From Kaistia terrae (GTDB lineage Bacteria; Pseudomonadota; Alphaproteobacteria; Rhizobiales; Kaistiaceae), in assembly GCF_026344005.1 (NCBI RefSeq), contig NZ_JAPKNH010000001.1, positions 868,001-932,000 of the forward strand: 64,000 bases of DNA. The letters run 5' to 3'. This document shows, piece by piece, positions 55,833 through 64,000 of the stretch (the first letter of the stretch is position 1; each line of letters opens with the position of its first letter). A program made the position numbers and the translations under genes. The notes under the pieces are model-generated. The model did no database searches and was not told the DNA's origin. It saw nothing but the letters and a program-made list of their open reading frames with translations.

Positions 55833-56570
55833 ATGCCACCGGTCGCGGAAGCCGTTTCCCTGCAACAGCCCCCCAAGCCCACGGAAGTTCCGCTCGGACT
55901 GACCGGGCGCGTCGACGCCATCGACAATGGCCGCCTGTATGGCTGGGCGTTCGATCGCAGTCAGCCCAGCTCGCGCATGCAGATCATCGTGTCGCTCGGC
56001 TCCCAGCGCGTTGCCGAAGCCACGGCCGACAAGCTGCGCTCCGACCTTCGCCGCAATGGCGTCGGCGACGGGCAGCACGCCTTCGATATCCCGCTGCCAG
56101 AGAGCGTCACGGCGCGGCAGCGCGATCTGTCGATCGTCGCGGTTTCGCCAACGGGCGAGGAACGCATCCTCTACGCCCCGACGCTCGACGAGCAGGCGGC
56201 CGAGGCGTTGATCGCGGCGCCGCTCACCCGTGTGCTCGAAAAGCTCGAAGTGCTGATGGCCGCGCAGCGGCAGCTTCAACTGAACCAGCGCGGACTCCAG
56301 CGCGCCGGCGAAGCCTCCGCCACCGGCGTGGACGCGCCACCCGCCCAACTCGACCAGATCGAGGTGACGCAGACGGAAATCGTCAGCCGGCTCTCCGAGC
56401 TGGAAGTCTTCCTGATGCGTTTCGACGGCATCGTGGCCGGGCTGGAAGGCCGTATCGACACGCTGTCGAAGCGGGGGCGCGGCGACATGAAGCCATTGCT
56501 GATCGTCATGGCGGGCCTGACCGGTGCAGTCATCGGCGCCGGCGTGACGCTCATTTCTTTTCTCACCTGA
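55833..56570 (+). CDS. Membrane-anchored protein with a GW-type module
   Basis: 245 residues, AAGGAGG ribosome site. Residues about 20-105 form a small beta module with GRVDAIDNGRLYGWAFD and ATADKLRSDLRRNGVGDGQHAFDIPLP, a pattern also found as an accessory domain on glycosyltransferases. A helical, Gln-rich stretch (about 120-215) follows, probably coiled coil, and one membrane helix closes the protein (about 222-243, LLIVMAGLTGAVIGAGVTLISF). No signal peptide, so a tail-anchored topology with the module in the cytoplasm is likely. It may tether the neighbouring enzymes to the membrane. Confidence 0.75.
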   Translation: MPPVAEAVSLQQPPKPTEVPLGLTGRVDAIDNGRLYGWAFDRSQPSSRMQIIVSLGSQRVAEATADKLRSDLRRNGVGDGQHAFDIPLPESVTARQRDLSIVAVSPTGEERILYAPTLDEQAAEALIAAPLTRVLEKLEVLMAAQRQLQLNQRGLQRAGEASATGVDAPPAQLDQIEVTQTEIVSRLSELEVFLMRFDGIVAGLEGRIDTLSKRGRGDMKPLLIVMAGLTGAVIGAGVTLISFLT

Positions 56571-56590
56571 ACGGATCGAGCCGGGACAGA

Positions 56591-58894
56591 ATGATGTATC
56601 GCGTCGACGAGGAACCGGGGTCAAAGGGCAAGGGCGGGCAGCCGCCAACGGCCAAGGCTGGCCCATTGCCTCCGACCAAGACCGCATCGTCGCAGCCCCG
56701 GCGTGGCGGCGAAGCCCAGCCCGTCGTCGAAACCGTGATCGCCTGTCCGATCAACGAGACCCTCGTATTGCTGCTCGGCGCAGGCCCGCTGATGAGCGGC
56801 GCGCAGCCTGTTCTTCTCAACGGCGACCCGACGCTGCCGGGCAAGGTCCCGATCGTGAGTTGGCCACTGGTCGACAACAAGGGACACGCAACGCACGGCT
56901 TCGTCGCGCTTGTCTTTACCGGCCCGTTGAAGGGCGAACGCCTGAACTCGCTGACATTTCGCGCGCAGGGACGGGCCGTGTCCTACCGTGTCTCGCCCGA
57001 TCTCATGCGACCCGCGGCGCTTGCCGGCGCGTTGGGTGACCTGGCGGGGCCGGGAATGCCGGCCGTCGTCGATGCCATTGTCGGCATGCTTAGCCAGGGG
57101 CCGATGAGCCGGCGCAAGCTCGCTGCGATGACGTCGTTTGTCGAGGCCGGCGCTCAGGCGGATGGGTTCATCGAAATCATCGGCGCGTTCGAGGATGGCG
57201 ACGTCTACCTGCAGGGCTGGTCGCAGGAAATGACGCCCGGCATCAGCCGCGTGCTGATCGCCGGCGCAACGCCGCAGATCGCTGAATGCACGGCTGCCGC
57301 CTTCGACAGGCAGGACCTGAACAACAAGGGCAAGGGCTTCGCCGCCATTCTGGTCGCCCCCGAGGCGATCGATCCCTTCGGCATGCAGCGGCTCTATTTC
57401 CGCTGCCGCGACGGCTGGCGCTATGCGGATGTCTACGAACTGCGCCTGCTGGCCTCGCCGCGCGAAACGCCTGGCTATGCCCGCGCCATCCTGCCCAAGG
57501 TGCGTGGCTCGGCGGAGGTGGTCGTCAGGCTGCGCCAGGCGGCCTATCGCTATGAAGGACTGGATACAGTTTCTTCTCTGGCGTTGCCGGTCCGGATGGC
57601 CATCGATCATGCGCTGCGCACGGAACAGGGCGGCCTGCTGATCAGCGGCTGGTTCCTCGATCCCGACAACCGCGTCCAGGAGATCAAGCTTCGTCGCCGC
57701 CAGACCTCGGTCGATCTGAAGCCGGCCTGGAGCCGCATCGACCGGCCGGACGTCTCCAGGGCCTTCGACGGCAAGGCGCCGTTCCTGTCGCAACTCGATC
57801 CGGACCGACACAGTCACGGCTTCGTGGCCTTCATCCCCGACTTCGATCCGGACGGCAACGCGCCGGTCTATATCGAATTTGTCATTCCCAATTCACCGCC
57901 CGCCTACATGCCGGTCGTGCCGAAGCGTGTGACCTACCGGGACGCGGTTGCGCGGCAGCTCAAGTCGATCAGCGCGCGCGCCGTCTCGATGTCCGAGATC
58001 GTCGAACGGCACCTGATCCCGCTGGTCACGACAGCCGCCACCAAGTCGGCCGGTATCGAGACAATCGAGCATGTCGGCGTCGCAGCGTCGGCCGCGGCCG
58101 ATACGACGCTGGTGATCGGCCTCGACGAGCAGACGACCGATGTCGCTTCGCTGGTCGCGCTGCTGGCGCTCGATGCGCAGATCCGCATCGCGCCGATTGT
58201 TCTCGCTGGGCCGGAGCGTACGATCGTCGAACTGCGCGGCGAAGTGCGGCGTCTTGCCCAATTCTATGGCCTGTCGGTGGACCTCGTGGCCGTCAGCGGC
58301 TTCACCGACGTGTTCGACGCGCTCATCGTCGGCGCGGGCGCCGCGAAGTCTGATCGTGTCGTGCTTTTCTCAGGCGCGCTCGTTCCTTCCGAGCGTGGCT
58401 GGTTTGGCCGGCTGCGGGCTGATCATATCGAGCGCGACGCATCGGCCATCGTCTCGCCGGCGCTGATCTATGAGGACGAGTCGATCCGGTGGGCCGGCTA
58501 TCGGCTCAGCGCCGATGAGAGCGGGCTTCAACTCGGCGGCCTCGCGGAGAACTATGTCGGCTATCCCGCCGCGACGCTGGATACGATCGTGTCCGCATCC
58601 ACGCCGGTCGCCAATCTCGAATGCTGCATCCTGTCCAAGTCAGCCATCGCCGCTATGGAGCAGGATGGCTACGGCTATCTGGGCAACCGCGAAAAAGGGC
58701 TCGACCTGGCGCTGCGCCTTTCGAAAGCTGGGCTCAAGGCCTTCTGGCTGCCCGGTGTCCGCGTTCTTGGCGCGGAAGCGCCCGCTGACGGAATGAATGC
58801 CTGGGAAGTCCACGCCCGCAACATCGATCGCGCCGTGTTCAACGCGCGCTGGGCCGAGACGATCACGACGATGGCGCAGGCGGAGGCAGCATGA
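56591..58894 (+). CDS. GT2-like protein, apparently catalytically inactive
   Basis: 767 residues (ATG at 56591 or 56594); longer in-frame reading upstream overlaps two real genes and is rejected. N-terminal 60 residues are Pro-rich. Two GW-type modules follow (DVYLQGWSQEMTPG and GGLLISGWFLDPDNRVQEIKL). The C-terminal domain aligns with the GT-A domain of the 51.5-kb GT2, but the key acids are lost: VLDS has become VLAG, the NSD Asp is Ala596, and the ED base pair is Lys702-Gly703. Probably a scaffold or glycan-binding protein. Overlaps the next GT4 gene by four bases. Confidence 0.82.
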   Translation: MMYRVDEEPGSKGKGGQPPTAKAGPLPPTKTASSQPRRGGEAQPVVETVIACPINETLVLLLGAGPLMSGAQPVLLNGDPTLPGKVPIVSWPLVDNKGHATHGFVALVFTGPLKGERLNSLTFRAQGRAVSYRVSPDLMRPAALAGALGDLAGPGMPAVVDAIVGMLSQGPMSRRKLAAMTSFVEAGAQADGFIEIIGAFEDGDVYLQGWSQEMTPGISRVLIAGATPQIAECTAAAFDRQDLNNKGKGFAAILVAPEAIDPFGMQRLYFRCRDGWRYADVYELRLLASPRETPGYARAILPKVRGSAEVVVRLRQAAYRYEGLDTVSSLALPVRMAIDHALRTEQGGLLISGWFLDPDNRVQEIKLRRRQTSVDLKPAWSRIDRPDVSRAFDGKAPFLSQLDPDRHSHGFVAFIPDFDPDGNAPVYIEFVIPNSPPAYMPVVPKRVTYRDAVARQLKSISARAVSMSEIVERHLIPLVTTAATKSAGIETIEHVGVAASAAADTTLVIGLDEQTTDVASLVALLALDAQIRIAPIVLAGPERTIVELRGEVRRLAQFYGLSVDLVAVSGFTDVFDALIVGAGAAKSDRVVLFSGALVPSERGWFGRLRADHIERDASAIVSPALIYEDESIRWAGYRLSADESGLQLGGLAENYVGYPAATLDTIVSASTPVANLECCILSKSAIAAMEQDGYGYLGNREKGLDLALRLSKAGLKAFWLPGVRVLGAEAPADGMNAWEVHARNIDRAVFNARWAETITTMAQAEAA

Positions 58895-60204
58895 CGGACA
58901 ATCTCCGCGTCCTCGTCGTCAGCCACGGCCATCCAAGCCTGTCGCTCGGCGGCGCTGAAATCGCCTCGCACAATCTGCACAAGGGGCTTAATGCGCTGGC
59001 CGGGGTCGACTCGGTCTATCTCGCTCGCGTCGGTGCGCCGACGCCGCGCCATGCCGGCACGGCGCTGATGAGCCTGCGACAGAGCGCCTCCGACATCTTG
59101 TTCCACAGCGACGACTACGATCATTTCTTCCTGTCGAACCGCAACACTGACGACATCCGGCGCGATCTGGTGCGCTTCGTGCGCGACCTGCAGCCTCATG
59201 TCGTTCATTTCCACCATATCCTCGGCCTCGGGCTGGAAGCGCTTTATGCGATCCGCGAGGCACTGCCGGACGCGGCGATCGTCGTGACGTTCCATGAGTT
59301 CCTGTCGATCTGCCACCATCACGGACAGATGGTGAAGACGAAGGGCTCGCAACTATGCCGCCGCGCCTCGCCGACGGATTGCCACAGCTGCTTCCCCGAC
59401 ATCGCGCCGGCCCGCTTCCTGAAGCGCGAGCGCTTCGTCCGCTCGATGCTGGAACTCGCCGACGTCTATGTCTCGCCGAGCCGCTTCCTGGCCGAGCGCT
59501 ATGCCGAATGGGGGCTGTCGCCCGACAAGCTCTTCGTCATCGAGAACGGCCTGGCCATAGCCGAGCCGGTGCCGCCGCGGGTGCTGCCGGGCTCGGAACA
59601 ACGTCGCAGCCGCTTTGCCTATTTTGGCCAGATGACGCCGTTCAAGGGCGTCGATGTCCTGATCGATGCCGTGGCGCGCGTGCCGGAACGGATCTGGGGC
59701 GAAGATTCCCGCCTGATGATTTTCGGCGCCAACCTCGAATTCCAGCCGCCGGAGTTCCAGGAACGGATGAAGAAGCTGATCGAGGATGCGGGCAGCCGCG
59801 TTCGTTTCTATGGCTCCTACCAGAATGGCGAAATGCCGGAATTGATGCAGACGGTCGATTGGGTCGTCGTGCCTTCGATCTGGTGGGAGAACTCGCCGGT
59901 CGTGATCCAGGAGGCGCTGTTTCATGGCCGCCCGCTGCTGTGCAGCAATATCGGCGGCATGGCGGAGAAGGTGCGCAACGGCCAGGACGGCCTGCACTTT
60001 CGCGTCGGCAGCCCCGAAGATCTGGCGGATCGTTTCGTCGAGGTGCTGTCGGATGGCCAGGCCTGGGAGGGACTTCGCGGATCGATGCGCCGTCCCCTCG
60101 GCCATATCGATTGCGCCGAGCAACATCTGGCGCTCTATCGCGCCGTCCTCGATCGCCAGTCCCATGCGGACGGCGGCGAAGTCGGCCAACTCGAACGCGC
60201 GTAA
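58891..60204 (+). CDS. GT4-family glycosyltransferase (second of a paralogous pair)
   Basis: 437 residues. GT-B fold closely matching the 54.6-kb gene: RVLVVSHGHPSLSLGGAEIASHNL, HFHHILGLGLEAL, the Cys segment LCRRASPTDCHSCFPDI, RFAYFGQMTPFKGVDVLIDAV and WVVVPSIWWENSPVVIQEALFHG. Overlaps the degenerate GT2-like gene by four bases and so is translationally coupled to it. Retaining enzyme; sugar unknown. It is followed after 64 bases by the third pyruvyl-transferase-family gene. Confidence 0.92.
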   Translation: MTDNLRVLVVSHGHPSLSLGGAEIASHNLHKGLNALAGVDSVYLARVGAPTPRHAGTALMSLRQSASDILFHSDDYDHFFLSNRNTDDIRRDLVRFVRDLQPHVVHFHHILGLGLEALYAIREALPDAAIVVTFHEFLSICHHHGQMVKTKGSQLCRRASPTDCHSCFPDIAPARFLKRERFVRSMLELADVYVSPSRFLAERYAEWGLSPDKLFVIENGLAIAEPVPPRVLPGSEQRRSRFAYFGQMTPFKGVDVLIDAVARVPERIWGEDSRLMIFGANLEFQPPEFQERMKKLIEDAGSRVRFYGSYQNGEMPELMQTVDWVVVPSIWWENSPVVIQEALFHGRPLLCSNIGGMAEKVRNGQDGLHFRVGSPEDLADRFVEVLSDGQAWEGLRGSMRRPLGHIDCAEQHLALYRAVLDRQSHADGGEVGQLERA

Positions 60205-60268
60205 GCGATTGCGCGCAAACCGCCCGGAACAGGCGCGGAATCCCTGGGGGGATAAGGAGGAGGCCGTA

Positions 60269-61459
60269 ATGGCACGTTTGCTGGTGATTATCCCGTCAGG
60301 CGAGATCTACGATCATGACTGTGTGCGCTGGTATCAGTACCAGAACGTGCAGCGCTCTATCGATAGCTACCACAATATAGGCGATGCGTTCGTCTTCGAT
60401 TCCTCGTTGAAGCTGCTGAACTTCGACAAGATCGGCGTGTTGGAGATCAACAAGCCGGATTGGGCCAGTCTCGATCGGCTGCGCGAAGAATACGACTACG
60501 TCCTGCTGCGCGGCTCCAACTACATCCATAGCGAAATGGAGTGGCATGACACAGCCGCCGTCCTGAAGAAGCTCGGCCTGCCGGTGATCGCCTTCGGGAT
60601 CGGCGCCCAGGCTCCGGTCAAGGGATTGATGGAGCTCTCCGAGTCGACGAAGGAGGTGCTGCGCGTCATCTCGGATCTGAGTACCTCCATTGGCGTGCGC
60701 GGCGCCTTTTCCGCTGAGGTTCTCGCCGATATCGGCATCGACAATGTCCGCATCGTCGGTTGCCCGACCGCATTCCGGGGGCTCAATCCCGATCTCAACA
60801 TCAAGCTGGGGCCGCTCGAGGGTATCGAGAAGGTCGGCATTACCGTCCGGCGAGAAGTGTCGCCGACCTATGCCCAGAACATCGAGCGCTACCTCACCTT
60901 CCACCGCGATCTGGTGAAATCGCTCGCAAGGCGCTTCGACACCACGTTGATGGCGCAGGGCGAGGTCGAGGAGAAGAAGCTCGTCTTCGGAACCGACGAC
61001 CAGAAGGAAGAGGCGATGGCGTCGTTGCGCGCCAATGGCTGGGCTTCCAAATGGTATCTCGATGACGAGATCGAGCGGCTCTATCGCGAGCGGCTGTTCT
61101 ATTCGGACGTCGTCGCCGACTATGAAACGCTCGTGCGGAAGCAGGATCTGGTGCTCGGCTATCGCCTGCACGGCAACCTGATGGCGCTCGCGAATGGCGT
61201 CCCGTCGATCTACTTCACCTATGACAGCCGCACGACCGAGTTCGCTGAGACATTCAGGATCCCGAGCTTCGACGTGTTTCGGGATGGGACTTTTGTGCTC
61301 GAGGACTATTGGGAATCCTGGCGCTTCGACGCGTTCAACGCCGCGTGGCGCGATGTCTACGACGAAACCCGCAAATTTCTCGTCGAGAACAACGTCGACA
61401 ACAAGCTGATCGACCGCGCAGCGCGGACGACAGGGGTCGACATGCTGCAAGTCGCCTGA
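60269..61459 (+). CDS. Polysaccharide pyruvyl transferase family protein (third, divergent)
   Basis: 396 residues from the ATG at 60269, set by AAGGAGG eight bases upstream; the longer frame overlaps the GT4 gene. Seen: DYVLLRGSNYIHSEMEWHD, IAFGIGAQAPVKG, SIGVRGAFSAEVLADIGIDNVRIVGCPTAF and the signature DLVLGYRLHGNLMALANGVPSIYFTYD. It lacks the TGIP opening of the tandem pair at 40-43 kb and is only distantly related to them. May be a pyruvyl transferase or a related glycosyl-modifying enzyme. Confidence 0.87.
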   Translation: MARLLVIIPSGEIYDHDCVRWYQYQNVQRSIDSYHNIGDAFVFDSSLKLLNFDKIGVLEINKPDWASLDRLREEYDYVLLRGSNYIHSEMEWHDTAAVLKKLGLPVIAFGIGAQAPVKGLMELSESTKEVLRVISDLSTSIGVRGAFSAEVLADIGIDNVRIVGCPTAFRGLNPDLNIKLGPLEGIEKVGITVRREVSPTYAQNIERYLTFHRDLVKSLARRFDTTLMAQGEVEEKKLVFGTDDQKEEAMASLRANGWASKWYLDDEIERLYRERLFYSDVVADYETLVRKQDLVLGYRLHGNLMALANGVPSIYFTYDSRTTEFAETFRIPSFDVFRDGTFVLEDYWESWRFDAFNAAWRDVYDETRKFLVENNVDNKLIDRAARTTGVDMLQVA

Positions 61460-61505
61460 GGCCTGTCGCCTGAGGCTTAGCGGATGCGAGAGGGGAGCAT
61501 TCACC

Positions 61506-63296
61506 ATGGTCGACGTTCACGGAACACCGGGCAGCGATACGATTGTCGGTACTGCCGGGCCTGACAATCTTTTTGGTGAGGCCGGTGATGATGTCATCAC
61601 CGGCAATGGTGGGCTCGACCGCATCGAGGGTGGCGAAGGCGATGACAGGATCATCGTTTCGAGCGTGTCGATTGCCGAGGGAGGCAACGGTTTCGACACG
61701 CTTGTCGTCGATGCGTCCGGCTTCCGTTTGGGCGAGGCAGGGGGCCCCGGTTTCATCACTTGGCATCAGCCGAATGGCGATCTGTTCCTGGCCGATGATG
61801 GCGACTACATGTCGCCGGAGGGTCAGATGGCGACGGGCTTCGAGCGGCTGGAGTTTCTGGGCTCGGAACATAACGACATCGCATTCGGCACCAGCGGCGA
61901 CGACATCCTGATTGGCGGCGCCGGCAATGACGATCTGGGCGGCTTCGGCGGAGCAGACTGGATGGACGGCGGCGATGGCGATGACCATCTCTGGCAGGAG
62001 CTGGAGTTCAACCTCGCGCCCCCGGCCAATCCGGACACCGTGATGCTCGGCGGGGCGGGTAACGACACCTTCGCCGCGCGGATCAACTTCGGCCTGATCG
62101 ACGGTGGCGACGGCTTCGACACCGTGGCCATCACCGCCGTCGACTCCGACGGTCCCGTCAGCCTCGATATCCGGCCCTGGACTACGCTCGGCAGCAAGAT
62201 CGTCAATGTCGAGAGCTTTGATGTCTCTGGCGCCTCCGGCAACGACGTTCTGTTTGGTGGCAATGGCGACGACACCTTCCGTGGCAATGGCGGCGACGAC
62301 GTGCTGCGCGGCGGCAAGGGCAATGACTGGCTGATGGGCGGCGACGGCAACGATGTGCTCGATGGCGGCGCTGGTGCCGACCGCCTGGAGGGCGGCGAGG
62401 GGAAGGATCGTGTCGACTACGGCAACTCGACCGCCGGCATCGACGTCAATCTCGACCGTGCCAGCCAAATCGGCGGCTTCGCCCATGGCGACGTGCTGGT
62501 TGGGATCGAGGATGTTTGGGGCAGCAACTACAACGACGTACTCGTCGGCAATGCGGGCGCGAATGTCATCCACGGCGGCGCCGGCGACGACCAGATCAAC
62601 GGCCGGGGCGGCTTTGATCGGATCAATGGCGGTGACGGCAACGACACCATCTACATGAGCGACATGGGCGCCGACTGGATCGACGGTGGCGACGGTGTCG
62701 ACATGCTGCAGATCAAGTCGCCATCCACCGGCTCGTACTGGATCGACATGCAGAACGGCGAGACCTCGACCGGCTCGTCCTTCCAGAACATCGAGAAGCT
62801 GACCCTGTTCGGTCCCGATTACGGCCCGAACGGCTACACGCCGCCGGTCGCTTTCGACGTCATCGGCGGTAGCGGCGACGACTATGTCCAGATGCTGACG
62901 ACCAGCGGCCTCGTCACGTTCCATGGCGGCACCGGCAACGATGTCGCCCACGGTGGCAAGGCCAACGACCTGTTGTTCGGGGACGATGGCGACGACCGCC
63001 TGCGCGGCTTTCGCGGTGACGACACCCTGACCGGCGGCGCCGGCGCCGATACCTTCATCTTCGACGGCCAATACAATGAAGGCTTCGACACCATCACCGA
63101 TTTCAGCGCCGCCGAGGGTGACCAGCTCTATTTCCAGCCGGTCACCGGCCGTGCCTTCGCCAACTACGCCGGCTTCCAGGCGCATGCGTACGACACGCCG
63201 GAGGGCGTGCATGTCGATTTTGGCGGCGGCAGCGGCTTCCTGATCGCCAATGTCACGCTGGCCGAGATCGGTCCGGATCAGATGAGCTTTTACTGA
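61506..63296 (+). CDS. Large RTX calcium-binding protein, probable type I secreted
   Basis: 596 residues, GAGGGGAG ribosome site. Several blocks of RTX nonapeptides (about 8-50, 125-165, 245-305, 350-390 and 475-530) are separated by beta-rich spacers, which may form the ligand-binding parts. No enzyme domain and no signal peptide. The C-terminus (GADTFIFDGQYNEGFDTITDFSAAEGDQLYF...) is the serralysin-like segment that precedes type I export signals. Likely exported by the 47-50 kb transporter even though it is 11 kb away. Probable calcium-dependent surface or matrix protein. Directly precedes galE. Confidence 0.92.
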   Translation: MVDVHGTPGSDTIVGTAGPDNLFGEAGDDVITGNGGLDRIEGGEGDDRIIVSSVSIAEGGNGFDTLVVDASGFRLGEAGGPGFITWHQPNGDLFLADDGDYMSPEGQMATGFERLEFLGSEHNDIAFGTSGDDILIGGAGNDDLGGFGGADWMDGGDGDDHLWQELEFNLAPPANPDTVMLGGAGNDTFAARINFGLIDGGDGFDTVAITAVDSDGPVSLDIRPWTTLGSKIVNVESFDVSGASGNDVLFGGNGDDTFRGNGGDDVLRGGKGNDWLMGGDGNDVLDGGAGADRLEGGEGKDRVDYGNSTAGIDVNLDRASQIGGFAHGDVLVGIEDVWGSNYNDVLVGNAGANVIHGGAGDDQINGRGGFDRINGGDGNDTIYMSDMGADWIDGGDGVDMLQIKSPSTGSYWIDMQNGETSTGSSFQNIEKLTLFGPDYGPNGYTPPVAFDVIGGSGDDYVQMLTTSGLVTFHGGTGNDVAHGGKANDLLFGDDGDDRLRGFRGDDTLTGGAGADTFIFDGQYNEGFDTITDFSAAEGDQLYFQPVTGRAFANYAGFQAHAYDTPEGVHVDFGGGSGFLIANVTLAEIGPDQMSFY

Positions 63297-63330
63297 CAAC
63301 AAACCTCCAGCCAAACAGCAGGAACACGCA

Positions 63331-64000
63331 ATGACCGTTCTCGTCACAGGTGGCGCAGGCTATATCGGCAGCCACATGGTGCTGGCGCTCGCCGATGCCG
63401 GGCGCGACACCATCGTCCTCGACGATCTCTCGACAGGCTTCGCCGACCAGATTCCGGCCGGCGTGCGGCTGATCCAGGGTGATTGCGGCGACGAGGCGCT
63501 GGTGCAGCGGTTGATCCGCGAATACGGCGTCACGGCCATCGTTCATTTCGCCGGTTCGATCGTGGTACCGGATTCGGTCACGGATCCGCTCGGCTATTAT
63601 TTCAACAACACCGCCAAATCGCGCGCGTTGATCGCCGCCGCCGTCGCCGGCGGCGTGCGAAATTTCATCTTCTCCTCGACCGCGGCCGTCTATGGCGAGC
63701 CGGATATCAGCCCAATCTCGGAAAGTTCCGCGATGCAGCCGATTTCGCCCTATGGCGCGTCCAAGCTGATGACGGAGTGGATGCTGCGCGACACCGTGGC
63801 GGCGCATGACATCCGTTCCGTCGTGCTCCGCTATTTCAATGTTGCCGGCGCCGATCCCGAGGGCCGCTCGGGTCAGTCGTTCCCGCGCGCCACGCATCTG
63901 ATCAAGCTCGCCTGCCAGGCAGCGCTCGGCCAACGCAGCCATCTAGACGTGTTCGGGCAGGACTATGCGACACCGGACGGCACCTGCGTGCGCGACTACA
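63331..64000 (+). CDS. galE: UDP-glucose 4-epimerase, 5' part (cut by window end)
   Basis: 223 residues visible with no stop before the window ends; the full enzyme is about 330. Interconverts UDP-glucose and UDP-galactose. NAD-binding MTVLVTGGAGYIGSHMVLAL, then LDDLSTG, VHFAGSIVV, the catalytic Ser-rich FIFSSTAAVYGEP and Tyr-x-x-x-Lys in SPYGASKLMTEWML, and LRYFNVAGADPEG with TPDGTCVRDY at the edge. Thirty-four bases after the RTX gene, so part of the same island, supplying UDP-galactose for its transferases. Confidence 0.96.
   Translation, partial: MTVLVTGGAGYIGSHMVLALADAGRDTIVLDDLSTGFADQIPAGVRLIQGDCGDEALVQRLIREYGVTAIVHFAGSIVVPDSVTDPLGYYFNNTAKSRALIAAAVAGGVRNFIFSSTAAVYGEPDISPISESSAMQPISPYGASKLMTEWMLRDTVAAHDIRSVVLRYFNVAGADPEGRSGQSFPRATHLIKLACQAALGQRSHLDVFGQDYATPDGTCVRDY

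Noticed and set aside
55658-56590. N-terminal extension of the GT2-like frame
   Set aside because: Overlaps the GT4 and GW-module genes in another frame; the segment is Arg-rich nonsense and the ATG at 56591 gives a sensible N-terminus.
61335-63347. 670-codon minus-strand open frame opposite the large RTX gene
   Set aside because: Mirror of the RTX repeats, giving Ala/Val/Asp repeats antisense; no ribosome site and no recognisable fold.

Overview
The window is GC-rich chromosomal DNA of an alphaproteobacterium, most likely Hyphomicrobiales (Rhizobiales). The evidence is the gene set and order: trpE-trpG-trpD-trpC joined to moaC-moeA, ppiD divergent from tpiA, and secG-pyrG-kdsA-eno. Other support is the PrsDE-like type I secretion pair beside polysaccharide genes and the short palindromic REP-like elements. 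A Kaistia-like genus is only a guess. No rRNA, tRNA, CRISPR array, prophage or insertion sequence was recognised.

Layout. 1-848: 3' part of a UDP-glucose dehydrogenase gene, cut by the window edge. 997-5192: two-gene RND efflux unit. 5193-7200: small genes, an endonuclease/phosphatase-fold protein and the first palindromic element. 7201-13557 (minus): tryptophan genes, an acetyltransferase and molybdopterin genes in one likely operon. 13852-15738 (minus): PpiD-type periplasmic chaperone. 16065-24598: core housekeeping genes tpiA, secG, pyrG, kdsA and eno, interrupted by an unknown membrane-anchored protein, queF and a DUF1835 protein. 24685-33274: nitrogen and methionine metabolism, with agmatine deiminase, N-carbamoylputrescine amidase, homocysteine S-methyltransferase, an incomplete amino-acid ABC transporter, a beta-lactamase-fold hydrolase and a succinate-semialdehyde dehydrogenase. 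33315-35941: small accessory enzymes.

36114-63296 is the striking part: a 27-kb surface-glycan and secretion island. It holds a GT2-GT4 fusion glycosyltransferase behind a protein of unknown function, three pyruvyl-transferase-family proteins (two in tandem), a secreted glycoside hydrolase, an SGNH hydrolase and three further GT4 enzymes. It also holds a GT2 enzyme with a catalytically degenerate paralogue, a SAM methyltransferase and a membrane-anchored protein sharing a GW-type module with the GT2 pair. In the middle are a MarR regulator, a type I secretion ABC transporter with its HlyD adaptor, and two RTX proteins. No flippase, polymerase, chain-length regulator or initiating phosphoglycosyl transferase is visible. 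The island could therefore be part of an exopolysaccharide locus whose export genes lie outside, or a locus that glycosylates or anchors its own secreted RTX proteins. The window ends inside galE, and together with ugd at the other end it would supply UDP-sugars.

Most genes are packed with ATGA-type overlaps or short gaps. Three clear hairpin terminators (after secG, eno and the first RTX gene) and a few AT-rich promoter islands mark the transcription units.
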